Below, piece by piece: positions 36,082 through 44,144 of a DNA stretch of 64,000 nucleotides; the stretch's first letter is position 1; every line of letters starts with the position of its first letter. Position numbers and translations under genes: made by a program. The notes beneath the pieces were generated by a model, which ran no database searches, was not told where the DNA came from, and saw only the letters and a program-made list of their open reading frames with translations. The DNA comes from Candidatus Accumulibacter cognatus (GTDB taxonomy: Bacteria; Pseudomonadota; Gammaproteobacteria; Burkholderiales; Rhodocyclaceae), in the NCBI GenBank assembly GCA_013414765.1, contig CP058708.1, positions 1,173,553-1,237,552 of the forward strand, given 5' to 3'.

Positions 36082-36720
36082 CTACATGACGACGTTAACC
36101 TCCGGCGGTGGAGGCGGCAAGTCGCCCAGTCCCGTGACTTCCTTCTGGCCAGAGTCGGCTTTTTGGCTTCCGGAGGACACCGAGGCCGAGACCCACTTGA
36201 AAAACGCCTTGATCGTCGCCGAATCGGCCGTGTCGAGCTGCACGACGACCTCGGTGATTTGCTTGAGCACGGTCAGATCGGCACTGGGGCCGGCAGCGCA
36301 GGCGACGACCATTCCGGTCTTGGCCTTGCGCAGACTGGCGAGGCCGCGCTGCCAATCATCGGTCGGTGAACCATCGGTCATGAGAAACACCAGCGGCTTC
36401 CAGTCACCCTTCTTTTCGGCAGTGGTCTTCTCCACCTCAGTGTCGATGCGCTGTCCGAGTAGTGCGAGCGCACCGCCGAGGGCCGTGGTGCCGCTGGCCA
36501 TGAGGCTAGGCATCTGGAACGACGCCAGTTCGGTCAATGGGACGATCTGCTTCGCGGCGCTGTCGAAAGTCAGGACGGACAGATAGGCGGTTTCCAGGGC
36601 GTAGGGATCCTGGCGCAGGGTTGAAACCAGAACCTGAAGGCCGTTCTTTACGGCTTCGATGGGCTCGCCAGACATCGAGCCGGAGGTGTCGAGAACGAAA
36701 TAGACAGGCAAGCGGCGCAT
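36082..36720 (-). CDS. terY: TerY-like vWA protein, first copy
   Basis: The protein is 212 aa from ATG at 36720 behind GGAGGAG. The MIDAS motif is DTSGSMSGEPI, with ASGTTALGGAL and FLMTDGSPTD. The C-terminal tail LPPPPPEVNVVM closely resembles the tail of the second short vWA protein. It follows a TerD gene by 16 bases. The shared tail suggests a conserved binding or anchoring sequence. Confidence 0.9.
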   Translation of the reverse strand: MRRLPVYFVLDTSGSMSGEPIEAVKNGLQVLVSTLRQDPYALETAYLSVLTFDSAAKQIVPLTELASFQMPSLMASGTTALGGALALLGQRIDTEVEKTTAEKKGDWKPLVFLMTDGSPTDDWQRGLASLRKAKTGMVVACAAGPSADLTVLKQITEVVVQLDTADSATIKAFFKWVSASVSSGSQKADSGQKEVTGLGDLPPPPPEVNVVM

Positions 36721-36736
36721 GCGGAGCTCCTCCTGG

Positions 36737-37339
36737 TCAGACGATGTTGACGCCGTACTGGCGGCACAGGGCTTCGAGTCCGCCGGCATAGCCTTGGCCG
36801 ACAGCCTTGAACTTCCACTCGCCGCCATGACGATAGATTTCCGCGAAGACCAAAGCCGTTTCCGTGCTGAAATCCTCTGAAAGGTCGAAACGGACGATCT
36901 CCTGGTCGGTATCGTGGTTGACGATGCGCACGTAAGCATTGCTGACCTGGCCGAAGTTCTGTTTGCGAGCCAAGGCGTCGTAAATGGTGACGGTGACGAT
37001 CAGCCGCTGCACTCCTGGCGGAACCTGATCGAGGACAACCTTGATGGACTCGTCGTCCCCGTCACCGGCACCGGTCCGATTGTCACCGGTGTGCGTCACT
37101 GATCCGCAAGGAGAGCGCAAGTCCCCCGATCCGTCCAAGTCCTTTGATCCGTAAAAGACAAAGTCCTCGTCGCGTGCAACCTTCCCGGTGGCGGTCACCA
37201 AGAAAACACTGGCGTCGAGGTCGAAATCCTCACCCGTGGTGGAGCGAGCATCCCAACCCAGTCCGACGAGAAGTCGGTTGAGGTTGGGCGATGTGCGTGA
37301 CAGGGAGACGTTGCCCCCTTTTGCCAAGCTGACTGCCAT
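36737..37339 (-). CDS. terD: TerD/TerE-family calcium-binding stress protein
   Basis: The protein is 200 aa beginning [15 protein letters not shown]. The calcium-binding motifs [12 protein letters not shown] and [17 protein letters not shown] are intact, and [14 protein letters not shown] and [12 protein letters not shown] follow the family pattern. It is close to the standard TerD/TerE length. With the following vWA gene it forms the first of two TerD-vWA pairs, both downstream of the DUF475 membrane protein. Confidence 0.93.
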   Translation of the reverse strand: MAVSLAKGGNVSLSRTSPNLNRLLVGLGWDARSTTGEDFDLDASVFLVTATGKVARDEDFVFYGSKDLDGSGDLRSPCGSVTHTGDNRTGAGDGDDESIKVVLDQVPPGVQRLIVTVTIYDALARKQNFGQVSNAYVRIVNHDTDQEIVRFDLSEDFSTETALVFAEIYRHGGEWKFKAVGQGYAGGLEALCRQYGVNIV

Positions 37340-37364
37340 ACGATATTTCTCCTTCCGATGAGGC

Positions 37365-38411
37365 CTATGCAGTTTCCGGTTCCACTGCTCGACGGCGTTT
37401 GTAGCGAATCGACGAGATCAGGGCTAATGCGATGAAGCTTACGCCGACGAGGCCGGTGATAACCTCCGAGACATGATAAACGATACCGGCGAGCATGATC
37501 GCGGCGAGCGCTCCAATCGCGTAGTGGGCGCCGTGCTCGAGAAAGACGTATTCGTCCAGCGTTCCCTTGCGGACCAGGTGCACCGTCAGCGAGCGGACAA
37601 ACATGGCGCCGATAGCGAGCCCAAGCATGATGATCACCACGTCGCGTGTGATGGCGAAGGCACCGATAACACCATCGAAGGAAAACGACGCATCCAGAAC
37701 CTCGAGGTAAAGGAAACCGGTCACGCCGTTCCGCTTGGCGGTGGCTACAGCCGCGCCGCCCTCTTCCTCGCTTTCGAAAAGGCTGTCGAGACTGCTGACA
37801 GCCACGAAAAGCACCGCGCCTCCCACTCCCGCCACCAACATCGTCAGGCGGGCCGTAGCATCGATCTGCAGGAACTGTTGCATTGCCAACAGCACCATGA
37901 GGGCGACGACGATGGCGATCGAATCCAGTTTGCCCAGCCTCGCTAGCCGCTCTTCGGCGGCACCCAGCCAGTGCAGTTCCTTGCCCTCATCGAAGAGAAA
38001 GGAGAGGAAGACCAGTAAAAGAAACATGCCGCCGAAAGCAGCGATCCCGACATGACTCGCCTGAAGGTAGCGGGCATACTCGTCGGGGCGGTGGAGCGCC
38101 ATCCCGGTTACATCCGTCATGCTCAGCCCGGCGGCTACCGCAACGATGGCGATCGGAAAGAACAAACGCATTCCAAACACGGCAATCAGAACGCCAATCG
38201 TAAGGAAGACTTGCTGCCATTTCTCGTCCATATCCTTCAGCACCGAGGCGTTGACCACGGCATTGTCGAAGGAGAGGGAAACTTCCATGACGCCCAGAAC
38301 GGCGGCCAGGACGATTGCCGTGGCAACTCCGTAACCCGACTGGGCACCCCAGTATCCAGCAGCCGCCAGGCAGACAAAGGTGACAACGAATGAAAGGTGA
38401 AAATCTTTCAC
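37365..38411 (-). CDS. DUF475 (TerC-like) integral membrane protein
   Basis: The protein is 348 aa from a GTG at 38411, chosen because GGGGAGGAG lies about 8 bases before it and the homology starts with KDFHLSFVV; the longer frame has no ribosome binding site. About eight to nine membrane segments and the acidic motifs [14 protein letters not shown] and [17 protein letters not shown] are typical of DUF475, a branch of the TerC superfamily. Such proteins are inner-membrane partners of TerD and vWA proteins, possibly handling metal ions. It is the first gene of the Ter-type operon. Confidence 0.9.
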   Translation of the reverse strand: MKDFHLSFVVTFVCLAAAGYWGAQSGYGVATAIVLAAVLGVMEVSLSFDNAVVNASVLKDMDEKWQQVFLTIGVLIAVFGMRLFFPIAIVAVAAGLSMTDVTGMALHRPDEYARYLQASHVGIAAFGGMFLLLVFLSFLFDEGKELHWLGAAEERLARLGKLDSIAIVVALMVLLAMQQFLQIDATARLTMLVAGVGGAVLFVAVSSLDSLFESEEEGGAAVATAKRNGVTGFLYLEVLDASFSFDGVIGAFAITRDVVIIMLGLAIGAMFVRSLTVHLVRKGTLDEYVFLEHGAHYAIGALAAIMLAGIVYHVSEVITGLVGVSFIALALISSIRYKRRRAVEPETA

Positions 38412-38526
38412 GGCGGCTACTCCTCCCCAGGGTAGGCGATGATCTTCTATGTCATCCGATGGTGATACTACCAATAGGCGCCAAGAGACGCAAGTCAAAA
38501 AGACAGTCATGTAGGGAACAAGTAAT
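38412..38526 (-). promoter_or_regulatory. Upstream region of the Ter-type operon
   Basis: All 14 genes downstream run in one direction with small gaps, so the main promoter should be here. On the minus strand a -35-like TTGACT (38493-38498) is followed about 16 bases later by TATTGG, a poor -10; another hexamer, TAGTAT, lies further on. The consensus is weak, so an alternative sigma factor or activator is possible. The inverted repeat of a deleted IS element begins directly at 38527. Confidence 0.3.
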
Positions 38527-39610
38527 CAGTCCGGGTTTGTAGCAAATTGAAGTGATGCGGCTGACAGAAAAGTACCGAGGGCGGCACGAGGGGTGGAGCG
38601 CGAAGCATTTTTACGCGTGGTATCGAAAAGACGGTGGCGCACGCAGCTACACCTGGGTGAAGAGTCGGCTGCAGGAAGCGGCCCTGGTTCCCAAGGCCCA
38701 GGGCCCGTGGGGCGCACCGGAAGCGCCGGGAGCGTTCGCCGTGGCCGGGATTGATGATTCATCAGGACGGGCGCACGCACGAAGGGGTCGCTGGCCAGCC
38801 ATGGGATCTGATCGTGACGATGGACGACGCGACCCAGGAGCCCTACTCGATGTTCTTCGTGGAGGAAGAAGGCACGATGAGCAGCCTGCGGGGCGTCAGG
38901 GAAGTCATTGAATCACGGGGACTCTTCTCGACCTTCTATTCGGACCGGGGCAGCCACTACTGGCCTACGCCGGAAGCCGGGGGCAAGGTGGACAAGCAAA
39001 ACCTGACGCCATTCGGGCAGGCCATGAAGCGCCTCGGAATCGAGATGATCGCCGCCTACTCGCCAGAAGCCCGCGGGCGCTTGGAGCGCAGGTTTCGCAC
39101 CCATCAGGACCGCCTGCCGCGGGAACTGGCGCTGGCCGGGATCACCGACCTGGCGGACGCCAACCGCTACCTGACCGAAGTCTATCGGCCGGCCTTCAAT
39201 GCCGAGTTCATGCAGCCGGCCATGGAGGAAGGGAGTGCCTTCGTCGGCTGGATCGGCGGCGCGCTCGACGACATTCTCTGCGAGCGGTTCGAGCGCACCG
39301 TCGGCAACGACCACTGCGTCAGCTTCGAGGGAATGAAGTTGCAGATTCCCGCCGATCGTCATCGCTGCCACTACGTCAAGGCCAAGGGGGCGGTGCTGCG
39401 CCGTACGGACCACACGCTGGCGATCTTGCACGGCCCACGCAAGTTGGCCGACTATGACGAAACCGGCAAAGTCATGCCTCCGAATTTGAAGGTGGCTGCG
39501 TAGGTCCGCCGCGGCCGCACGGGGCGGGGAAATCGGTTCCGGGCTACGCCCTCCACCACTTTCCCCGCCCCGGTCAAAGCGGACAATTCATGTGCTACAA
39601 AACCGGACAG
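38527..39610 (+). mobile_element. Deleted ISNCY-like insertion sequence with both terminal repeats
   Basis: Terminal inverted repeats are visible at 38527-38544 (CAGTCCGGGTTTGTAGCA) and 39593-39610 (the reverse complement reads CTGTCCGGTTTTGTAGCA), matching at 16 of 18 positions. Between them lies a transposase lacking its N-terminal part, so the element has an internal deletion next to the left repeat. A further related GGACAATT-type motif sits just inside the right end. The element lies directly upstream of the Ter-type operon, in the opposite direction. It could be moved only by a transposase supplied in trans. Confidence 0.75.
38552..39503 (+). pseudogene. ISNCY-family transposase, N-terminally deleted and frameshifted
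   Basis: The visible product starts at RLTEKYRGRHEGWSAKHFY in one frame and continues past a frameshift near 38700 as HRKRRERSPWPGLMIHQDG in another. The DDE catalytic core is recognisable, with LIVTMDDATQEPYSMFFVEE, FYSDRGSHYW and IAAYSPEARGRLERRF. Full-length members have roughly 85-90 more N-terminal residues with a helix-turn-helix. Start loss plus frameshift mean it is inactive. Confidence 0.85.
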
Positions 39611-39764
39611 TTTTATTTGTTGCCAACAGTCAAAAAAAAGAGCCAGCAATCGGAGGCTTGCCTGATGCCTGGGTGGATCGATGCGCGGATTTTCGATACC
39701 GGCAACGCCGGCAGACCAGCCCTTCGGGAGCCGTTGGGGGTGACGGCCGAGGGGCACATCAACC

Positions 39765-39798
39765 GCGCGACTCCCGTGAACAAGCACGGGAGTCGCGC
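39765..39798. repeat. Perfect 14-bp inverted repeat (hairpin)
   Basis: The arms GCGCGACTCCCGTG (39765-39778) and CACGGGAGTCGCGC (39785-39798) are perfectly complementary with a 6-base loop. There is no T run on either side, so it is not a standard intrinsic terminator. It lies 12 bases beyond the stop of the DUF2917 gene and may stabilise or end that transcript. The stretch 39611-39764 next to it shows no gene. Confidence 0.6.
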
Positions 39799-39810
39799 AG
39801 GTGGACAAGG

Positions 39811-40170
39811 CTATGCGCCGAGTTGACGGGAGGCCACCGGCAAGCGAAGCGGGGAATGCCGAGCGCGCAACGGCTGGTCGGAAAGGCCGCGCCGCAACTG
39901 CTGCCACTGGGCTCGCAGGAAGGTCGCCAGGGGCCGCGCAGCTTTTTCGAAGCGCACCTGCCCACTGCCAATGGCTTCCAGAAGGGCAAGGCCACGGCCA
40001 CGGACAAGGTGACTGTCACCTGGCACCAGCAGAATGTCGCCGGCTTCGCCCGCGACCGTCAGCCAGACCACGCCGGCCGTGCAGTGGATGCGCACACCCC
40101 GGGCAGAGAGCAGCCGGATCGGCGCGTTGTGGCTAAGGCAAAGCTCGGTGTTGTAGAGGTCGATGTCCAT
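39811..40170 (-). CDS. DUF2917 domain protein
   Basis: The protein is 119 aa. The central part, VRIHCTAGVVWLTVAGEAGDILLVPGDSH, is the DUF2917 signature with its WLT and LxPGD elements (shown here as short motifs HCTAGVVWLT and DILLVPGD). The predicted fold is a small cupin-like beta barrel; function is unknown. It is divergently paired with a MocR-type regulator, an arrangement seen repeatedly for this family, and probably is that regulator's target through the repeats in the intergenic region. Confidence 0.8.
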   Translation of the reverse strand: MDIDLYNTELCLSHNAPIRLLSARGVRIHCTAGVVWLTVAGEAGDILLVPGDSHLVRGRGLALLEAIGSGQVRFEKAARPLATFLRAQWQQLRRGLSDQPLRARHSPLRLPVASRQLGA

Positions 40171-40221
40171 GGCAGTCTCTCCTTGTGTTGACGAATCGCA
40201 GTGTAGAACGTTCGGCTTTCA

Positions 40222-40311
40222 TGGTACAGTTACAAGAAAGAGAAATTGTAACCAGCACAATTTGCTATTTTTCGAATTGTACTGGTCATTGTCCGGGACA
40301 ACTGTACTGGT
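40222..40311. promoter_or_regulatory. Operator-like repeats for the MocR-type regulator
   Basis: The intergenic region between DUF2917 and the MocR gene is AT-rich and carries TGTACTGGT twice in direct orientation (40278-40286 and 40303-40311, 25 bases apart) and a related inverted TGGTACAGT at 40222-40230. ATTGTAACCAG at about 40245-40255 is a further partial match. MocR/GntR regulators bind such spaced repeats and usually control themselves and the divergent gene. The 40303 copy lies directly before the start codon, consistent with autorepression. Confidence 0.55.
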
Positions 40312-40317
40312 GAGCCA

Positions 40318-41736
40318 ATGCAAAACGAGCTATTGCGTTACGAACGACTGGCGGAGGATCTGGGAGGCATCATCGTCGCCGGCAACTTGCGGCCGGGCGA
40401 ACGCCTGCCATCGGTGCGGCGTCTGTCGCGCGAGCGGCGGCTTTCGGTTTCAACGGTACTGCAGGCGCTGCACCATCTGGAGGATCGCGGTCTTGTCGAA
40501 GCCAGGCCGCAATCCGGGTACTTCGTGCGCCATGCGGCATCGCCGCGCGCCCAGCCGAATGCCCGCTCGACCCCTGAAGCGCCGGTGCCGGTCGACGTCA
40601 GTCAGCGTCTGATACGCGTCCTGCAAACCGGCATGCAGCCGGGCGTCGTGCCACTCGGAGCTGCCCTACCGGCGTGCACGCTGTTACCACTGGCCGCGCT
40701 GCAACGACTCTATGGCGGCGTCTTGAGGCGCCATCCGCGGCTGCTCGAGGGCGGCAGCCACATCAATATGGACGAACCGGCGCTGATTCGCCAATTGGTG
40801 CTCTGTTCGGTGGGCTGGGCCGGACCACTGGCGGCCAACGAATTCGTGATCACCAATTCCTGCACCGAGGCTTTGGGACTCTGCCTGCGCGCGGTGACCC
40901 GGCCTGGCGACACGGTGGCAGTCGAATCGCCGACTTATCACCTGATGCTGCAACTACTTGAAGTTCTGGGACTCAAGGCGCTGGAAATTCCCACCGATCC
41001 GCGCACCGGCCTGTCGATCGAGGCGCTTGACCTGGCCACCCGCGAAAGCGGGGTGGCTGCCTGCCTGCTGGTGCCCAACGCCAGTAACCCGCTCGGCAGC
41101 ATCATGCCCGACGAGCACAAGCGCCGACTGGCCAAGCTGATGGCCGAACGCGGCGTGGCGGTGATTGAAGACGACATCTACGGCGATCTGCATTTCAGCG
41201 GCGAGCGTCCCTGGCCGATCAAGGCTTTCGACAAGGCCGGCAATGTGATGCTCTGTTCTTCTTTTTCGAAATGTCTGTCGCCGGCCCTGCGTATCGGTTT
41301 CGTGGCCGCCGGCCGCTACCGGGCGCAAGTCGCCCTGCACAAGACAATCACCAGCGGTGGCACCAATCCGGTCACCCAGCAGGTCCTCGCGGAGTACCTC
41401 GAATCGGGCGCCTACGCGCGCCACATGCGCGGACTGCGACGCACCTACGAGCGCCAGGTGGACGCCATGCGCGCGTCGGTGGCCCGGCACTTCCCGACCG
41501 CCACGCGCATCACCCGGCCACAGGGCGGTTTCGTGTTATGGGTCGAACTGCCCGAGGGGGTGGACACCACCGCGCTCTACGATCGCGCCATCGCCGCCGG
41601 CGTCGCTTATGTCCCGGGAGAACTCTTTTCGGCCAGCGGCATGTACCGAAACTGTTTGCGGCTCAACTGCGGCAACCCGCACACGCCCGAAGTCGAGGAC
41701 GCCGTACGACGCCTTGGTGGCTTGATCGCTGGCTGA
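40318..41736 (+). CDS. MocR-family regulator (GntR wHTH fused to PLP aminotransferase fold)
   Basis: The protein is 472 aa. The N-terminal winged helix (about 1-75) shows LRPGERLPSVRRLSRERRLS and ALHHLEDRGLVEARPQSGYF. A fold type I aminotransferase domain follows from about 100, with ITNSCTEALGLCLRA, VPNASNPLGS, EDDIYGDLHF and SSFSKCLSPALRIGF, the last holding the PLP-binding lysine. These proteins act as PLP-sensing transcription regulators rather than enzymes in the cases studied. The divergent DUF2917 gene and the repeats between them suggest local control. Effector unknown. Confidence 0.92.
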   Translation: MQNELLRYERLAEDLGGIIVAGNLRPGERLPSVRRLSRERRLSVSTVLQALHHLEDRGLVEARPQSGYFVRHAASPRAQPNARSTPEAPVPVDVSQRLIRVLQTGMQPGVVPLGAALPACTLLPLAALQRLYGGVLRRHPRLLEGGSHINMDEPALIRQLVLCSVGWAGPLAANEFVITNSCTEALGLCLRAVTRPGDTVAVESPTYHLMLQLLEVLGLKALEIPTDPRTGLSIEALDLATRESGVAACLLVPNASNPLGSIMPDEHKRRLAKLMAERGVAVIEDDIYGDLHFSGERPWPIKAFDKAGNVMLCSSFSKCLSPALRIGFVAAGRYRAQVALHKTITSGGTNPVTQQVLAEYLESGAYARHMRGLRRTYERQVDAMRASVARHFPTATRITRPQGGFVLWVELPEGVDTTALYDRAIAAGVAYVPGELFSASGMYRNCLRLNCGNPHTPEVEDAVRRLGGLIAG

Positions 41737-41881
41737 GAGCTTGTGAAAAAATCGTAGCGAACAGTGCGCAATGCAAGGCGCGCGGAAGCAAACAACGAGA
41801 CATCCCAAGTGGATGGACGGGAGGAGTGAGCGACTGAGCAACGCAACAGATCGGTCGCGCAGTAGATGTATTCACAAGCTC
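41737..41881. repeat. 145-bp MITE-like element with terminal inverted repeats
   Basis: The element is bounded by GAGCTTGTGAA (41737-41747) and its exact reverse complement TTCACAAGCTC (41871-41881). It begins at the base right after the MocR stop codon. It has no coding capacity. The bounded, gene-free form and terminal repeats are like a miniature transposable or dispersed repeat element; no second copy is seen in this window. Confidence 0.55.
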
Positions 41882-41981
41882 CGACCTTTCGGCAGCAATG
41901 TCTGGCTCTTCAAACCCTGTGGTTTCGCTTGTTCCCCCCGCCTTCCTTCAGTGGCTTCTCGCCAGAAACGAGACGATCAAT

Positions 41982-42012
41982 CCGGACACCCGGACACCGA
42001 CACCCGGACACC
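41982..42012. repeat. Short tandem repeat of a CGGACAC unit
   Basis: The unit CGGACAC, often as CACCCGGACACCGA, is repeated about four times just outside the stop codon of the lysozyme gene. It is too short and too regular in base content to be a CRISPR array and is probably replication slippage or a remnant repeat. Confidence 0.6.
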
Positions 42013-43292
42013 TATTCCCCGATCCGGATGTCAATCACGCTCAAATCCTCGTCGGCAGGCGGGATCTTGGGGATTGGACTGCTTTCGAAGTACAACTGAA
42101 TCTCGCGTTCTCGACGCGTCTTCAGCGCAGCAGATTCCTTGCCGTTGACCTTGATCCAGCGCCGTAACTGGAACGGCACGCGCTCATGCTCGCCAGCATT
42201 GACCGCTTTCAGCAGCGTCGATTTCTGCAGATTGCCGACGCCCACGTTGTAGGTGAAATCACAAAGCGCCGCATACTGCCCGTCGCTGAGCGCCGTGGTC
42301 ACCATGCCCATCACCGCCAGCTGTGCCCGCCGCAGGTCCTGGACCAGCAGCGAATCACCTCGTGGCTCGCTGATGCCTCGCCGGAACTCGGGTGGTTCCT
42401 GACCATCGCAAGGTGCTTTCTTGACCAGGTGACCGTAGGCAATGCTGCAATAGCTTGCGGCATCGTTGTACAAGCGCGGCATGAAGCCCTCCGACACCTT
42501 GGTCAGGCGGATACCTTTTTCATGAATCGGGCGCGGCTTGATGCCCTTGGGCAGACTTACTCCGTCTTTGGATTCGAGCAGTATCCCCGGCGTCAGACGG
42601 TCTTCGAATCCGGCGCTTCGGCCCGGCATGCTCGCTGCGTCACAGGCATCACTCGCCGCAGCGCAGACCCCCCCGTACGCCATGCCGCCGAGCAGCGGCG
42701 CGGCACGCGGCAGCACCGCGAAGCTCTTCCCCGCCAATTGCCTGAGCTGGTTGCGGCTGACGATGGAAAGCCGGGCGAATGGGTCCTGCATCGCACCCTC
42801 TCCGTCGCGCTCGCCGTCCCCGTTCTGGTAGAAGTCCAGCGCTTCCCTGCTCAGAAAAGCTGCCACCAGCGTTGTGCCGTCGGGTGGCATGGCTTTCAGC
42901 TCGAACGTCATCTGCGCGTTCGGAATCGTCAGTGACCCGGCGGAAACGCGATTGTCAGGGTGATGCCGGTTTGGAAACAGCACGGTCGGCACATCGTCGG
43001 GACCAACGCTGAGCACGTTGAGGTAGCCTGCGCGCGGAATATCGATGCGGACCACCATCGCTTCGCCTTCGCGATGGAAAGTCTTGTCGAGTTGCACCGA
43101 CAGGCCACCGGCCAGCATGGCGGCATCCTCGGCGATGCGCCAGAAGGTCTGGCTGGCCGCAGACGTCGCGACTCTGGCTACAGCGCCCTGCGACGGCGGA
43201 ACGTCCTGTCCGAACGCCCCGCCGATGCCCATCGCCAGTGGCCACACGATCGGCCAGAGCATCATCCGGTCAGTGATGCCGCGTCTGATCAT
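42012..43292 (-). CDS. DUF4384 / GH24 lysozyme fusion protein, secreted
   Basis: The protein is 426 aa with a signal peptide (LWPIVWPLAMGIGGAFG). A DUF4384 domain at about 60-155 shows REGEAMVVRIDIPRAGYLNV and VLFPNRHHPDNRVSAG. After a linker, a phage-type lysozyme domain (about 265-410) carries TKVSEGFMPRLYNDAA with the catalytic Glu, then CSIAYGH and DFTYNVGVGNLQKSTLL. Ser stands at the place of the usual Thr before the xGYGH motif. The fusion suggests an exported peptidoglycan hydrolase with a sensor or binding domain. It starts 7 bases after the tpiA stop, an odd operon partner. Confidence 0.83.
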   Translation of the reverse strand: MIRRGITDRMMLWPIVWPLAMGIGGAFGQDVPPSQGAVARVATSAASQTFWRIAEDAAMLAGGLSVQLDKTFHREGEAMVVRIDIPRAGYLNVLSVGPDDVPTVLFPNRHHPDNRVSAGSLTIPNAQMTFELKAMPPDGTTLVAAFLSREALDFYQNGDGERDGEGAMQDPFARLSIVSRNQLRQLAGKSFAVLPRAAPLLGGMAYGGVCAAASDACDAASMPGRSAGFEDRLTPGILLESKDGVSLPKGIKPRPIHEKGIRLTKVSEGFMPRLYNDAASYCSIAYGHLVKKAPCDGQEPPEFRRGISEPRGDSLLVQDLRRAQLAVMGMVTTALSDGQYAALCDFTYNVGVGNLQKSTLLKAVNAGEHERVPFQLRRWIKVNGKESAALKTRREREIQLYFESSPIPKIPPADEDLSVIDIRIGE

Positions 43293-43299
43293 GAAAAGA

Positions 43300-44067
43300 C
43301 TACTTGCCGATTGATTCGCCCGGCGTGATGATGCCGAGGAAGCTGTCTGCCTTCAGCGCTGCACCGCCGATCAGGCCTCCGTCGATGTCCTTCTGGGCCA
43401 GCAGGCCGGCCGCATTCTCGGGCTTCATCGATCCACCGTACTGGATCGAGATCGACTCGGCCACGTTCTCTCCATACCGTTGCGCCAGCAGGCCGCGGAC
43501 AAAGGCGTGTGCCTGCTGTGCTTCGTCGTCGCTGGCGGTGACGCCTGTACCGATCGCCCAGACCGGTTCGTAGGCGATCACCGTGCGCAGGGCATCGTCG
43601 GCGGAAAGACCCGCGTAAGCACCATTGACCTGGGTAGTCAGAACGCTTTCGAGCTGGCCGCCCTGCCGCTCGGCAAGCGTCTCGCCAATGCAAATGATCG
43701 GCGTCATGTCGAGCGACTGGACCTTCTTGACTTTCTTGTTGACGGTTTCATCCGTTTCGCCGAAGTAGCTGCGCTGCTCGGAGTGACCGATGATCACGAA
43801 ATCGACACCGATTTCCTTGAGCATGTCGGCGCTGACCTTACCGGTGAAGGCACCCTGGTTTTCCCAGTGCACGTCCTGCGCCGCCAGCTTGACATTGCTT
43901 CCCTTGACCACCTCGGCCACCTTGGCGAGAGCCAAGTAGGTCGGGGCAATGGCGACGACTACATTCTTGATGTCCTTGGCTGCAGCGACGACGTCGGCGG
44001 CGAGCTTCACTGACTCGGCGACGGTCTTGTTCATTTTCCAGTTGCCGGCGATAACAATCTTGCGCAT
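43300..44067 (-). CDS. tpiA: Triosephosphate isomerase
   Basis: The protein is 255 aa and full length. The enzyme interconverts dihydroxyacetone phosphate and glyceraldehyde 3-phosphate. Signatures are GNWKMN with the active-site Lys, IIGHSEQRSYFGE with the catalytic His, AYEPVWAIGTG with the catalytic Glu, and IQYGGSMKPEN and GGLIGGAAL for phosphate binding. It follows pgk by 77 bases, so glycolytic/gluconeogenic genes are grouped here. Confidence 0.97.
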   Translation of the reverse strand: MRKIVIAGNWKMNKTVAESVKLAADVVAAAKDIKNVVVAIAPTYLALAKVAEVVKGSNVKLAAQDVHWENQGAFTGKVSADMLKEIGVDFVIIGHSEQRSYFGETDETVNKKVKKVQSLDMTPIICIGETLAERQGGQLESVLTTQVNGAYAGLSADDALRTVIAYEPVWAIGTGVTASDDEAQQAHAFVRGLLAQRYGENVAESISIQYGGSMKPENAAGLLAQKDIDGGLIGGAALKADSFLGIITPGESIGK

Positions 44068-44116
44068 GGTATTCCTCGATGTGACGATGTGATATTACAG
44101 AATGGCTTGACAGGCA

Positions 44117-44136
44117 GCGGCCCCGAGCGGGGCCGC
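44117..44136 (-). repeat. Intercistronic hairpin between pgk and tpiA
   Basis: The arms GCGGCCCC (44117-44124) and GGGGCCGC (44129-44136) form a strong 8-bp GC stem with a 4-base loop. No T run follows on the minus strand, so this is more likely an mRNA processing or stability element than a terminator; it may set the pgk to tpiA ratio. Confidence 0.5.
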
Positions 44137-44144
44137 CGACCGCC

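Noticed and set aside
38552-39503. Intact transposase gene
   Set aside because: The N-terminal part is missing and the frame shifts near 38700, although the element ends are preserved.
39592-39826. Plus-strand frame of 78 codons after the IS element
   Set aside because: It begins inside the IS right end, has no family features and runs through a perfect hairpin.
41982-42012. Short tandem repeat considered as a CRISPR array in view of the CARF nuclease
   Set aside because: Units are about 7 bases with no spacers, and no cas genes lie nearby.
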